Assembly: GCF_035918095.1 (NCBI RefSeq)
Contig: NZ_CP109137.1
Coordinates: forward strand, 1,178,001 to 1,242,000
Origin: Streptomyces sp. NBC_01750
GTDB lineage: Bacteria > Actinomycetota > Actinomycetes > Streptomycetales > Streptomycetaceae
DNA length: 64,000 nt
Reading direction: 5' to 3'
Shown: positions 9,112 through 18,235 of the stretch, in pieces
How positions within the stretch are numbered: position 1 is the first letter of the stretch
Layout of the letters: every line of letters begins with the position of its first letter
Program-made: the position numbers and the translations under genes
Notes under the pieces: model-generated
Database searches by the model: none
The model's input: the letters and a program-made list of their open reading frames with translations, nothing else
What the model was told of the DNA's origin: nothing

Positions 9112-11682
9112 CTACTCGGTGGCGATGGCGCGCAGTACGTCCAGACGTGCGGCGCGCCGCGCGGGCCGCCAGCCCGCGACCGCACCGGCCACCAGGCCGA
9201 CCAGCCCGACCACCAGGAGCCGCACCGGCGGTACGGCGAACACGAAGGCGGTGTCGCCCGTGGCCTCGGACGCCTTGACGAGCACCCAGCCGAGCAGTCC
9301 GCCGAGCGCCAGGCCGCCCGCGGTGCCGAATGCGGCGACCAGTACCGACTCCCAGCGCACCATGGCGCGTAGTTGGTTTCTGGTCTGTCCGACGGCACGC
9401 AACAGGCCCAGTTCCCTGGTGCGTTCGTGGATGGCGAGAGTGAGCGTGTTGGCGATGCCCAGCAGCGCGATCACCACGGCGAGGGCGAGCAGGGCATAGA
9501 CGAGGGTGAGCATCATGTCGATGGCTCCGGCCGCGGTCCGCGCGTACTCGTCGCGGGTCTGCACCTCGGGATCGCCGTACGCCGCCGCGGTCTTCTCGAC
9601 CGCTGCCGTGCCGTCGGCAGTGGACACGCCGTCCTTGAAGCTGACGGCGATGAGGGTGTCGGAATCCTGTCCGCGATGCGGGGCCCAGGCCTCGCGGGTG
9701 ACGACATAGTCGCCGGACAACTCGGACCGGTCGAAGACGGCACGGACCGTGAACGTCTGCTTCCTGCCGTCGGTGAAGGCGAGTTCGGCGGTGGAGCCGG
9801 GTTTCCAGCCCCGCTTGCCGGCCTCCGTGTCCGCCACGGCCATGCCGCCCGCGCCCAGTTTGTCGAGCGATCCCTGTACGGTGCCGAGGTCGAAGGCCTC
9901 GGCGAGCGCCGCCGGGTCGGTGATGGTCAGCTCGCGTCCCGCGCCGTCGACTTCCGCGACTCCCTTGCCGAGGCCAACCGCGGTCTCCACCCCGGGCTGT
10001 GCGGCGATGGCAGGGGCGAGCTTCGGGCTGAGCCCGCTGCCGCCCGCACCGAACGCCGGCACGCTCACCGCGACATCGCCCGCGAAGGAGCGGGAGACCG
10101 TCTGGTCCATGGTCGCCTTCAGCGAGGCGCCGAAGACGGTGAAGAGGGACACGACGGCGACGCCGGTCATCAACGCGGTGGCGGTGGCCGCGGTCCGCTT
10201 GGGGCCGCGCAGTGCGTTGCGCTTGGCCAGGCTGCCGGAGACGCCGCGCAGCCGGTCGAGCGGCCGGCCCAGGATCCGTACGGCGTACGAGGACGCGACG
10301 GGTCCGAGCACCACGAAGGCCACGAGGGCCAGTACCGCGCCGGCCGCACTGAGCCAGATCGGCCCACTGGCCACGACGCCGGTCAGAATGAGGCCGGTTC
10401 CGGCCAGGGCCACGCCCGTGCCGGCGTACGCACGCGTCCGCGAGGCCGCGGAGTGGTCCACGGCCGTTTCGCGCAGTGCGGCGAGCGGCGCGGTGCGCCC
10501 GGCGCGTACGGCGGGCAGCAGCGCGGAGCCGAGGCAGACGATCACACCGACGGCGAGCGGCAGCAGCATCGAGACGCCGCTGATCACCAGGCTGCCCTCC
10601 GGGAAGGGGAATCCGATGAGCGGGAAAAGCGTCTGCAGTCCGGCGGCGACGCCGATGCCGCCGAGCAGTCCGGCCACGGACGCGGCCAGGGCGACGACGA
10701 CCGCCTCGATGAGCGTCGAGGAGACGACCTGGCGGCGGGAGGCGCCGAGTGCGCGCAGCAGCGCGTTCTCACGGGTGCGCTGGGCGATAACGATCGCGAA
10801 GGTGTTGTGGATCGAGAAGGTCGCGACCAGCAGCACGATGCCGGAGAAGACCAGCAGCAGTGTGGTGAAGAGATTCAGGAACTGACCGGAGATCATGTCC
10901 TGGTTCTCCTGGGTGGACTCCTGTCCGGTGATCGCCTCGACCCCCTTGGGGAGTACGGGTGTCAGGGCGTCCACGAGCTCCTGTTGGCCGGTCCCCGGAC
11001 CTGCCCGCACCTGGATGGACGCCGCCCCTCCCGGTTTCGGGGTGAGGTACTTCTCGGCATCCGCCCAGGTCATACCGGTGAAGGTGACCTGGCCCATGCC
11101 GTCCTCGCCGCCGAAGGTGGCGAGGCCGACGACGGTGACCCCGACCGGGTCGGGGGTGCGCAGCACGGTCCGGTCCCCGACCTTCAGACCGCCCTTGTCG
11201 GCGGCGCCGCGGTTGATCACGACCTCACCGGACGCGGCCGGGACGCGGCCTTCGGCGAGCCGGTACGGGTTGAGCTCCGGGTCGTCGATCCAGTTGCCGG
11301 CCACGGTGGGCGGGCCCTGCCCGCCGACGGGTTTGCCGTCCGAGCCGACGAGTTGTCCGGCGCCCTGGATGTTGGGCACGGCGGCGGCGACGCCGGGTGT
11401 CTTCTCGATCCGGCTGACGAGATTCGTCCGTACGGGCTGCCGGGTGCCCTGGCCCTCGCCGGAGACGGTGACCACGTTGGAGCTGCGGACGACGGCATCG
11501 GTGCCGCTGTTGGCACCGGCGAACATGGTGTCGAAGCTGCCGCGCAGTGTGTCGCCCATGACGAGCGTGCCTGCCAGGAAGGCCACGCCGAGCAGTACGG
11601 CGGTGAAGGTCCCGGCGAAGCGCCGTTTGTGGGCGCGCAGCGAATTGAGGCTGATGCGCAGCGATGCCCGGCTGCCGCTCAT
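9112..11682 (-). CDS. ABC transporter permease, FtsX/MacB-like, two FtsX domains
   Basis: 856 residues. A signal-anchor helix (FAGTFTAVLLGVAFLAGTLVMGDTLRG) is followed by a large extracytoplasmic domain (~residues 45-260), three membrane helices of the first FtsX domain containing ENALLRALGASRRQV, further helices, a second extracytoplasmic domain, and a second FtsX domain with RELGLLRAVGQTRNQLRAMVRWE. This ten-helix duplicated layout is typical of actinobacterial MacB-type exporters of peptides or lipids. ATG overlaps the ATPase stop codon (ATGA), so translation is coupled. The long frame to 12057 upstream is the other frame of the ATPase gene. Cargo unknown. Confidence 0.93.
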   Translation of the reverse strand: MSGSRASLRISLNSLRAHKRRFAGTFTAVLLGVAFLAGTLVMGDTLRGSFDTMFAGANSGTDAVVRSSNVVTVSGEGQGTRQPVRTNLVSRIEKTPGVAAAVPNIQGAGQLVGSDGKPVGGQGPPTVAGNWIDDPELNPYRLAEGRVPAASGEVVINRGAADKGGLKVGDRTVLRTPDPVGVTVVGLATFGGEDGMGQVTFTGMTWADAEKYLTPKPGGAASIQVRAGPGTGQQELVDALTPVLPKGVEAITGQESTQENQDMISGQFLNLFTTLLLVFSGIVLLVATFSIHNTFAIVIAQRTRENALLRALGASRRQVVSSTLIEAVVVALAASVAGLLGGIGVAAGLQTLFPLIGFPFPEGSLVISGVSMLLPLAVGVIVCLGSALLPAVRAGRTAPLAALRETAVDHSAASRTRAYAGTGVALAGTGLILTGVVASGPIWLSAAGAVLALVAFVVLGPVASSYAVRILGRPLDRLRGVSGSLAKRNALRGPKRTAATATALMTGVAVVSLFTVFGASLKATMDQTVSRSFAGDVAVSVPAFGAGGSGLSPKLAPAIAAQPGVETAVGLGKGVAEVDGAGRELTITDPAALAEAFDLGTVQGSLDKLGAGGMAVADTEAGKRGWKPGSTAELAFTDGRKQTFTVRAVFDRSELSGDYVVTREAWAPHRGQDSDTLIAVSFKDGVSTADGTAAVEKTAAAYGDPEVQTRDEYARTAAGAIDMMLTLVYALLALAVVIALLGIANTLTLAIHERTRELGLLRAVGQTRNQLRAMVRWESVLVAAFGTAGGLALGGLLGWVLVKASEATGDTAFVFAVPPVRLLVVGLVGLVAGAVAGWRPARRAARLDVLRAIATE

Positions 11683-12443
11683 GCCGTCGCCCCTTGGCCG
11701 TCGAAGGCCTTCAGGCGGTCCAGGACGCGCTCGGCGGTCGGGGCCTCCATCCGGTCGACGAGCCGTCCGTCGGCGAGGAAGACGACCTCGTCGGCGTGGG
11801 CGGCGGCGACGGGGTCGTGAGTGACCATGACCACCGTGCGGTCCGTCTGGCGTACGGCGCGGCCGAGCAGCCGCAGCACCTCCTCCCCGGAGCGGGAGTC
11901 GAGATTGCCGGTCGGCTCGTCGGCGAAGACGACGTCGGGCCGGCCGGCGAAAGCGCGGGCCACGGCGACACGCTGCTGCTGGCCGCCGGACAGCTCGCTG
12001 GGCCGGTGGTGCAGCCGGTCCCGCAGCCCGACGGTGTCGACGAGCGCGTCGAACCACTCACGGTCGGCCCGCTCCCCCGCCAGGTCCGTCGGAAGCGTGA
12101 TGTTCTCGGCGACGGTGAGGGTGGGGATGAGGTTGAACGCCTGGAAGACGAAGCCGACGCGTTCGCGGCGCAGCAGGGTGAGCCTGCGGTCGTCGAGTGC
12201 GCCGAGGTCGGTGTCGCCGATGAGGGCCGAGCCCGAGGTGAGGGTGTCGAGCCCGGCGGCGCAGTGCATCAACGTGGACTTGCCCGAGCCCGAGGGCCCC
12301 ATGATCGCGGTGAAGCGGCCGACCGGGAAGTCGACGCTCACCCCGTCCAGGGCCCTCACTTCGGTGTCGCCCTTGCCGTAGATCTTCACGGCGTCGACGA
12401 CTCGGGCTGCGGTGCGGGTCGTGGTCGTCGTGGTGGTGGTCAT
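11679..12443 (-). CDS. ABC transporter ATP-binding protein (MacB/LolD type)
   Basis: 254 residues. Walker A GPSGSGKST, Q-loop VFQAFNLIPTLTV, signature LSGGQQQRVAVARA, Walker B VVFADEPTG and H-loop VTHD are all present, so the ATPase should be active. The N-terminus begins with a run of eight threonines after Met, a low-complexity oddity that probably does not fold. It overlaps both neighbours by four bases (ATGA at each junction), which ties SHOCT, ATPase and permease into one translational unit. Confidence 0.95.
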   Translation of the reverse strand: MTTTTTTTTRTAARVVDAVKIYGKGDTEVRALDGVSVDFPVGRFTAIMGPSGSGKSTLMHCAAGLDTLTSGSALIGDTDLGALDDRRLTLLRRERVGFVFQAFNLIPTLTVAENITLPTDLAGERADREWFDALVDTVGLRDRLHHRPSELSGGQQQRVAVARAFAGRPDVVFADEPTGNLDSRSGEEVLRLLGRAVRQTDRTVVMVTHDPVAAAHADEVVFLADGRLVDRMEAPTAERVLDRLKAFDGQGATA

Positions 12444-12721
12444 GCGGCACCGTCCTTGCCGATACGGCCGAACTGCTCGTCCAGGACGGACAGCCGTCGC
12501 CAGTACTCTTCCTCGTCGATGTCGCCGGCGGCGAAGCGACGGCCGAGCATCGCGATCGGAGAGCTCTCGCCGTGCGTCGCGCGGGTCGGATGCCAGGGAC
12601 CGCGGCGGCCGCGCCACACGGTGCGGCGCAGGACGGAGACGACGCCGATGACGACGGCCGCCCAGATCAGCGGGAAGAACAGAATCCACGGGCCGGGCCC
12701 GTCGTAGGCAAGTGTGTTCAT
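12440..12721 (-). CDS. SHOCT-domain small membrane protein, first gene of ABC operon
   Basis: 93 residues. One N-terminal membrane helix (WILFFPLIWAAVVIGVVSVL), a basic linker, then a C-terminal SHOCT motif (MLGRRFAAGDIDEEEYWRRLSVLDEQF). SHOCT segments are short helical C-terminal domains thought to mediate oligomerisation. Its stop codon overlaps the ATPase start (ATGA), and GAGGAG lies about ten bases before its own ATG. Position at the head of the exporter operon suggests an accessory or regulatory membrane subunit, which is inference. Confidence 0.88.
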   Translation of the reverse strand: MNTLAYDGPGPWILFFPLIWAAVVIGVVSVLRRTVWRGRRGPWHPTRATHGESSPIAMLGRRFAAGDIDEEEYWRRLSVLDEQFGRIGKDGAA

Positions 12722-12880
12722 CTCGGTTCAGCTCCTCGGTGGCGATGGTGGTGGGTGGTTCCCTGTCGTTTCCGAGGCTCCCGCCGACCGGGGCTCACGT
12801 CGTCGTACGGCCAGCGGCAGTGCGCGTACCACCTGGGGAGTACGCAGGGTTTCCGCGGTTGCTCCCGGCCTTCTGGATTC

Positions 12881-12900
12881 TGTACCTACTAGTATGTACA
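12881..12900. promoter_or_regulatory. 20-bp palindromic operator for the adjacent TetR
   Basis: TGTACCTACTAGTATGTACA is an inverted repeat with a single mismatched pair. It ends eight bases before the TetR start codon and lies in the 187-base gap to the divergent SHOCT-ABC operon. TetR proteins usually bind such 16-20-bp palindromes and repress their own gene and a divergent exporter. The centre (TACTAGTAT) could also supply a -10 element, so binding would block RNA polymerase. Confidence 0.78.
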
Positions 12901-12908
12901 GTTGATTC

Positions 12909-13481
12909 ATGAGTACTCCCGAACGGCTGATCGAAGCCACCCGCGCGCTGCTGTGGGAGCGCGGCTACGTGGGCACCAGCCCCAAGGCGATCCAGCAGCA
13001 GGCGGGCGCCGGCCAGGGCAGCATGTACCACCACTTCGCGGGCAAGCCCGATCTGGCGCTGGCCGCGATCCGGCGTACCGCCGACGAGATGCGCGCGGCC
13101 GCCGAAGTGCCGCTCGCCGGCGACGGCACTGCGTACGAGCGGATCAGCGCGTATCTGCTGCGCGAGCGCGATGTACTGCGCGGCTGCCCGGTCGGGCGCC
13201 TCACGATGGACCCGGACGTCATCGCCAGCGACGAGATGCGCGCCCCGGTCGAGGAGACGCTCGACTGGCTGCGCGGACGCCTGGCCGGGATCGTCCAGGA
13301 GGGCCTGGACGCGGGCGAGTTCACGGCCCCGGTCGATCCGGCCGGGACTGCGGCGGCGATCGTCGCCACGGTGCAGGGCGGCTACGTGCTGGCCCGTGCG
13401 TCCGGCTCGCCGGACGCCTTCGACACAGCGGTTGGAGGGCTGCTCGCGCTGCTCGCGCCGCGTAACACCACTGTCGCGTAA
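12909..13481 (+). CDS. TetR/AcrR-family repressor (LmrA/YxaF-like)
   Basis: 190 residues. N-terminal helix-turn-helix: LIEATRALLWERGYVGTSPKAIQQQAGAGQGSMYHHFAGKPDLALAAI. The C-terminal domain, with CPVGRLTMDPD and the pattern seen in LmrA/YxaF-like regulators, is the ligand pocket. A palindrome sits immediately upstream. It is divergent from the ABC exporter operon and upstream of DUF4865, so it could govern either side. The short distance between operator and ATG leaves little or no leader. Confidence 0.93.
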   Translation: MSTPERLIEATRALLWERGYVGTSPKAIQQQAGAGQGSMYHHFAGKPDLALAAIRRTADEMRAAAEVPLAGDGTAYERISAYLLRERDVLRGCPVGRLTMDPDVIASDEMRAPVEETLDWLRGRLAGIVQEGLDAGEFTAPVDPAGTAAAIVATVQGGYVLARASGSPDAFDTAVGGLLALLAPRNTTVA

Positions 13482-13671
13482 GGGGACCGACCGAAGCTGC
13501 GCATCGGCGGCGATCGTCCCGCCTGCCAGGGAGGTCCCGCGGAGTCGTCACCGGTCCGATGTGGCTCGATTCGAGCGGATGACCCCGTCCGGACCGGCCC
13601 CGGCGAACGGCACAGGCGCGGGGGCCGCACCGCGCACCTTTCACGCTGATACCGCGTACCGGGAGTCCTTT

Positions 13672-14253
13672 ATGCATGCCATGCAGTACGAGATCACTCT
13701 GCCCGCCGATTACGACATGGAGATCATCCGCAAGCGGGTGGCGACGAAGGGCCATCTGCTCGACGGCTTTCCCGGCCTCGGTCTGAAGGCCTATCTGATG
13801 CGCGAACGCGTCGATGGCTCGCCGGTCAACCAGTACGCGCCGCTGTATCTGTGGGCCACGCCGGAAGGCATGAACTCCTTCCTCCGGGGGCCCGGATTCC
13901 AGGGCATCGTCAACGACTTCGGACGTCCGGTGGTCCAGCACTGGACAGTGCTGGCGTATGAGGAGGGTCCGGCCGCCGCGGCCGTGCCCCGGTCCGCCAC
14001 GCGTCGCCGGACACGGATACCTGAGGACGAACCTCCCGCTTTCGCCGTGGAGAAGGCACTCGCCGCGCATCGGCAGCTCGCATGCGCGAACGGGGTGGTC
14101 GCGGCCGCCGTCGCCATCGATCCGCGGCACTGGGAGCTGCTGTACTTCGCGCTGTGGGCCCAGGACGCGCCCGAGGCGAGCGATGACGTATTCCAGGTGC
14201 TGCATCTCTGTGCCCCGCACCGTGCGGAGCTGCCTCGGGGGCAGCAGTGGTGA
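13672..14253 (+). CDS. DUF4865 family protein
   Basis: 193 residues. The start at 13672 has GGGAG six bases upstream. MQYEITLPADYDMEIIRKRVATKGHLLDGFPGLGLKAYLMRE and the later YAPLYLWATPEGMNSFLRGPGFQGIVNDFGRPVVQHW are characteristic of DUF4865, a family of monooxygenase-like ferredoxin-fold proteins without known chemistry. The C-terminal third (after ~residue 105) is less conserved and includes a hydrophobic segment. Its stop codon overlaps the start of a decayed phosphotriesterase-like gene by four bases, showing that the two were once a coupled pair. Confidence 0.85.
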   Translation: MHAMQYEITLPADYDMEIIRKRVATKGHLLDGFPGLGLKAYLMRERVDGSPVNQYAPLYLWATPEGMNSFLRGPGFQGIVNDFGRPVVQHWTVLAYEEGPAAAAVPRSATRRRTRIPEDEPPAFAVEKALAAHRQLACANGVVAAAVAIDPRHWELLYFALWAQDAPEASDDVFQVLHLCAPHRAELPRGQQW

Positions 14254-14592
14254 GCCTCGTCCGTACCGTCCTCGGCGACGTCCCGGCAAGCGGGCTGGGG
14301 GCCTGCGACGCGCACGACCATCTGTTCCTGCGTGGCGACGGGTGCGTATCTCGTCTTTGACGGCCCCTCGCGAGCCCATCACGCCACGGACCGGCGCCTG
14401 CCCGACAACCTGGCGGCGCTCGCGGACGCGGGTCACGCGGATCAGCCGTTGCTGGGCGGCGACATGACGACTCCGGAAACCCCGGGTATGCCGTATCTGC
14501 TGCGCAGACTGCGGCGGGCGGCTCGAACCGGTCCTCGGCAAGGACGTCATGGACCGGATCCTCGTACGGAATCCGGCCCGCGCCTTCGCCCT
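14250..14592 (+). pseudogene. Remnant of a phosphotriesterase-family hydrolase
   Basis: From the GTG at 14250 the reading is VSLVRTVLGDVPASGLGACDAHDHLFLR, the N-terminus of phosphotriesterase-like amidohydrolases with the metal-binding H-x-H (HDH). After about 30 residues the frame breaks. The next frame gives YLVFDGPSR, DRRLPDNLAALADAGHADQPLLGGDM and PGMPYLLRR, the C-terminal part with the metal-ligand Asp (GGDM). One more frameshift leads to LVRNPARAFALYRSW, the family's C-terminal tail. About 200 middle residues are missing. One deletion and at least two frameshifts mean the enzyme is dead. The remnant ends against the stop codon of the YihY gene. Confidence 0.82.
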
Positions 14593-15453
14593 CTACCGGT
14601 CCTGGACCAGGTCTTCCAGCTCGTGTTCCAGCCGTCGGCGTACGCGCGCTTCATGAATGAGGCGTCCCACGAGCGCGCCCCCGTAGACGACGAAGCCGAC
14701 ACCCACGAGCCAGGACTGGATGACGAGCACGGTCCCGAACGGGCCGTAGGTGACGGCGTTGGAGGCGATCAGGGGCGAGAAGACAAGTTGTGAGAAGACC
14801 CGCAGGCCGAGCATGCCCACGGCCGTGGCCACCGCCCCGGGCAGCAGGGCGCGCCAGCGCACCCGGCCGCCGAGCAGCACGCGCTGGGAAAGCCAGAAGA
14901 ACAGCACGGTGCCGATCAGATCTCCCAGGCCGCCGAACACCGTGGCCGGGGCGGAGTCGGCCGGCAGCGGCGCACTGACGAAGGCCAGGCTGGCGGCGAC
15001 GAGCAGGGCCAGCCAGACGACATGTCTCCACATGGTGTGCCAGCGGGCCGTCGGCAGATCCCATACCTTCTCGTAGCCGGTCTGAACGGCCGACCCGAAG
15101 GTCAGACCGAAGACGGTGAGGGCGGCGAGACCGAACGCGGTCGTGCGCTGCAGCGCCTGCCCGGGCACGCCGAACAGCCGCTCGACCTCGTCCAGGGATG
15201 ACTCCGAGACCCCCAGTGCCTGGCCCAGCCAGCGGGCGAAGCCCTGCCCACTCGCCGGGTCCGCCGCCGCGACGACGACCAGAAGGGGGACGAGTGTCAG
15301 AAAGCCCAGTGCGGCGAAGCCCATGGCGCGGTGCATCAGTTCCAGCTCACGGCCGCGCTCCCAGGCCAGGCCGATGGGAGACGCGTAAAACCTGCGGGAC
15401 AGGTCCTGAAGCCGGTGCGCATGGTGATCCGCGCCGGAGGGCTTGTGGGTCAT
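14593..15453 (-). CDS. YihY/virulence factor BrkB family inner-membrane protein
   Basis: 286 residues with about six membrane helices. The opening FYASPIGLAWERGRELELMHRAMGFAALGFLTLVPLLVVVAAADP and the later YGPFGTVLVIQSWLVGVGFVVYGGALVG are typical of the YihY/BrkB (formerly RNase BN) family. The members are membrane proteins of unsettled function; the RNase BN assignment is known to be wrong. The long open frame upstream to 16560 is antisense/off-frame of the ROK gene and is not part of it. Ribosome site before the ATG is weak. Confidence 0.9.
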   Translation of the reverse strand: MTHKPSGADHHAHRLQDLSRRFYASPIGLAWERGRELELMHRAMGFAALGFLTLVPLLVVVAAADPASGQGFARWLGQALGVSESSLDEVERLFGVPGQALQRTTAFGLAALTVFGLTFGSAVQTGYEKVWDLPTARWHTMWRHVVWLALLVAASLAFVSAPLPADSAPATVFGGLGDLIGTVLFFWLSQRVLLGGRVRWRALLPGAVATAVGMLGLRVFSQLVFSPLIASNAVTYGPFGTVLVIQSWLVGVGFVVYGGALVGRLIHEARVRRRLEHELEDLVQDR

Positions 15454-15667
15454 AGGTTGTCGATTACCCGAAAGTGCACGGTGAGGTGTCCATTGTGCCC
15501 CCGGACGGGTGTCGCCGCCTGTGCCGTGGGCCGGTCGTTGAGCCGGCGCCGCCGATCGGCGGAGGCCGTCCGTGCCGACCGGTCGACGCCCGCCCCCCGT
15601 CCCCGCCCGTCCTCGTACGAGCCGGTTACGCCGACGCCCGGCCCGCCGGGCGATACGCGGGCCACCG

Positions 15668-16882
15668 TCAGCTGAGCGCACCCAGCGGGTCGTCGAGTAC
15701 CGGCTGCCACGCCAACTCGGCCGCCCCCACCAGGCTGTTGTGGTCGAGCGTGCAGGCGAGGATCGGCACACCGCCGCTGCGCCCCCACAGGCTGCGTTCG
15801 GCGACCACGGCGCGCAGCCGTTCGGGATCGGCGTCGAGCAGCTCGCGGTGCAGTCCGCCGAGGATGATGCGGTCGGGGTTGAGAATGTTGACGAGTCCCG
15901 CGAGCCCGAGACCGAGCCGGTCGATGAGCTCCTCGCCCGCGTTCCGCACGGCCGGGTCGTCGTACTCCGAGCGCAGCAGATCCCGGGACTGCTGCAGCAG
16001 CGAGACTTCGGGGCCCGGCCGCCGGCCCGCGGCGGTGAGGAAGGCGAGCGGGTCGGCCTCGACGTCGAGGCAGCCGCGGCCGCCGCAGTGGCAGGGCCGG
16101 CCCTCGGGGTTGACGGTGAGATGCCCGACCTCGAGGGCGAGACCCGAACTGCCGGTGTGCAGGCGACCGTCGAGGACGAGCGCGCCGCCGACGCCGCGGT
16201 GGCCGGTGGCGACGCAGAGCAGGTGCTGGGCGCCGCGGCCCGCGCCGTGACGGTGCTCGGCGAGCGCCGCGAGGTTGACATCGTTGCCGGTGAAGGCGGG
16301 GCCCTGGATGCCCGCCGCGCGGACGCGTTCGGCGAAGATGTCGCGGACGGGAGCCCCGGCCGGCCAGGCGAGGTGCAGCGGGTTGAGGGCGGTGCCTTCG
16401 GGTTCGGCGACTGCGGAGGGCACGGCGAGACCCGCGCCCACGCATCGCCGACCGCTCTCGCGCAGCAGGGTCGCGCCCGCTTCGACGACCTCGCCGAGCA
16501 CCTGCGCCGGGTCTTCGGAGACGGTGACGCAGCCGGGCGCGGTCGCGACGGTGCGGCCACCGAGCCCGACGAGCGCGGCCCGGAACCCGTCGGCGTGCAC
16601 CTGCGCGGCGAGGACGACGGGGCCCGTGTCGTCGACGGAGAGGCGATGCGAGGGCCGACCCTGCGAGCCGGCGGCGGCGCCCGGGCGCGAGTCGACCCGG
16701 ATCAGCCCGAGCGCTTCGAGTTCGGCGGCCACCGCGCCGGCGGTGGCGCGGGTGACTCCGAGTTCCGCGGTGAGCACGGCGCGGGTGGGCGCCCGGCCCG
16801 TATGAACCAGTTCCAGCGCGGGGCCGAGCGCGCTGCGACCTCTCTCCAGCCTCGTCCTGATGGTCATCGCCTTGCCGTTCAT
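15668..16882 (-). CDS. ROK-family transcriptional regulator with winged helix
   Basis: 404 residues. The N-terminal ~75 residues form a winged helix (AVLTAELGVTRATAGAVAAELEALGLI). Then come a ROK kinase-like fold with the EVGHLTVNPEG segment and the zinc motif CHCGGRGCLDVEA. The usual catalytic and phosphate-binding motifs are only partly kept, as in regulatory NagC/XylR-type ROK proteins. It is divergent from an MFS transporter gene across 75 bases; control of that sugar-type transporter is a natural inference. Confidence 0.92.
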   Translation of the reverse strand: MNGKAMTIRTRLERGRSALGPALELVHTGRAPTRAVLTAELGVTRATAGAVAAELEALGLIRVDSRPGAAAGSQGRPSHRLSVDDTGPVVLAAQVHADGFRAALVGLGGRTVATAPGCVTVSEDPAQVLGEVVEAGATLLRESGRRCVGAGLAVPSAVAEPEGTALNPLHLAWPAGAPVRDIFAERVRAAGIQGPAFTGNDVNLAALAEHRHGAGRGAQHLLCVATGHRGVGGALVLDGRLHTGSSGLALEVGHLTVNPEGRPCHCGGRGCLDVEADPLAFLTAAGRRPGPEVSLLQQSRDLLRSEYDDPAVRNAGEELIDRLGLGLAGLVNILNPDRIILGGLHRELLDADPERLRAVVAERSLWGRSGGVPILACTLDHNSLVGAAELAWQPVLDDPLGALS

Positions 16883-16922
16883 GCTGGCGAGTCTCCCATG
16901 ATCCGGAGGCTGAGCTGCCGTC

Positions 16923-16951
16923 TTGTACGGATCGGGGCCGACCCCTATCCT
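16923..16951 (+). promoter_or_regulatory. Probable leaderless promoter of the MFS gene
   Basis: TTGTAC (16923-16928) and TATCCT (16946-16951) are separated by exactly 17 bases, a good vegetative-sigma promoter. Six bases after the -10 element comes the GTG start codon at 16958, so transcription would begin at or next to the start codon. No Shine-Dalgarno sequence is present, which agrees with a leaderless mRNA. Confidence 0.65.
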
Positions 16952-16957
16952 GAGTTT

Positions 16958-18178
16958 GTGCCGCTTCTAAACAAACTACGGACGGCCGTACCGGGGGGAC
17001 CTGGCGGAAACACCGCCCCGCCCTCCCTGTCCCCCCTCCGTGCCGCGCTGACCCTGTTCTTCGCCCTCGACGGCTTCATCTTCGCCGGCTGGGTGGTCCG
17101 CATCCCCGCCATCAAGGAGCAGACCGGCTCGTCCGCGAGCGATCTGGGCCTCGCTCTGCTCGGAGTCTCGGCGGGCGCGGTGGTGACGATGACGCTCACC
17201 GGCCGGCTCTGCCGCCGCTTCGGCAGCCATCCGGTGACGGTCGCCAGTGGCGCACTGCTGGCGCTGAGCATCGCGCTCCCGCCACTGACGCATTCGGCGC
17301 TCACCCTCGGCCTTGTGCTGCTGGCCTTCGGTGCGGCGTACGGCGGGATCAATGTCGCCATGAACAGCGCCGCGGTCGATCTGGTCGCGGCGATGCGGCG
17401 GCCGGTGATGCCCAGCTTCCACGCCGCCTTCAGCCTCGGCGGGATGATCGGCGCGGGCCTCGGCGGCCTGGTCGCCGGCGGCCTCTCCCCCACCGCGCAC
17501 CTGCTCGGCCTCACCGGCATCGGCCTGCTGGTCACGGCAGCCGCCGGGCGCGTGCTGCTGCGCCATGCCGCACCCGTCACCGGGCGCACCGCGACGGCGC
17601 CCGGCCCGCGCCGCCTTCAGGGCCGCACCCGCCAACTCGTCGTTCTCTTCGGCGTGATCGCGCTCTGCACGGCGTACGGCGAAGGGGCGATGGCCGACTG
17701 GGGAGCGCTCCATCTCGAGCAGGATCTGCACGCCCACCCGGGCATCGCCGCCGCCGGGTACTCCCTCTTCGCCCTGGCCATGACGGCCGGCCGGCTCTCC
17801 GGTACGGCCCTGCTGGAGCGGCTCGGCCAGACCCGCACGCTCGTCGCGGGCGGTACGACGGCGGCGGCCGGCATGCTGCTCGGCGCGCTCGCCCCGACGG
17901 CGTGGCTCGCGCTGCTCGGCTTCGCCGTGGCCGGTCTGGGGCTCGCGAACATCTTCCCGGTGGCGGTGGCCAGGGCGGGCGCGCTCGCCGGTCCGGGCGG
18001 AGTCGCAGCCGCGTCGACGCTCGGCTACGGCGGGATGCTGCTGGGGCCCCCGACGATCGGGTTCCTCGCCGACTGGTTCTCGCTGCCGGTGGCGCTGACG
18101 ACGGTGGCGGCGCTGGCGGGTGGCGCGGCGCTCATCGGCTACTCGGCCCGGAACGCCTCCGTACCCCGAGGCGACTGA
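16958..18178 (+). CDS. Major facilitator superfamily transporter (FucP/sugar-like)
   Basis: 406 residues, about twelve membrane helices. LFFALDGFIFAGWVVRIPAIKEQTG in helix 1, FGAAYGGINVAMNSAAVDL in helix 4 and MPSFHAAFSLGGMIGAGLGG in helix 5 match the YfjF/YbjJ-like MFS clade near FucP. The GTG at 16958 is preferred because a promoter ends six bases before it; the frame extends to 15572 only as antisense of the ROK gene. The pairing with a divergent ROK regulator suggests a sugar or sugar-like substrate. Confidence 0.88.
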   Translation: MPLLNKLRTAVPGGPGGNTAPPSLSPLRAALTLFFALDGFIFAGWVVRIPAIKEQTGSSASDLGLALLGVSAGAVVTMTLTGRLCRRFGSHPVTVASGALLALSIALPPLTHSALTLGLVLLAFGAAYGGINVAMNSAAVDLVAAMRRPVMPSFHAAFSLGGMIGAGLGGLVAGGLSPTAHLLGLTGIGLLVTAAAGRVLLRHAAPVTGRTATAPGPRRLQGRTRQLVVLFGVIALCTAYGEGAMADWGALHLEQDLHAHPGIAAAGYSLFALAMTAGRLSGTALLERLGQTRTLVAGGTTAAAGMLLGALAPTAWLALLGFAVAGLGLANIFPVAVARAGALAGPGGVAAASTLGYGGMLLGPPTIGFLADWFSLPVALTTVAALAGGAALIGYSARNASVPRGD

Positions 18179-18235
18179 GCACCCGTACGCGGGCGGATCT
18201 GCCGCCGGTCGGGCCGCGCTGGCACAATCTCCCGC

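Noticed and set aside
15572..16957. N-terminal extension of the MFS gene
   Set aside because: Antisense to the ROK regulator; a promoter and the GTG at 16958 give the natural start.
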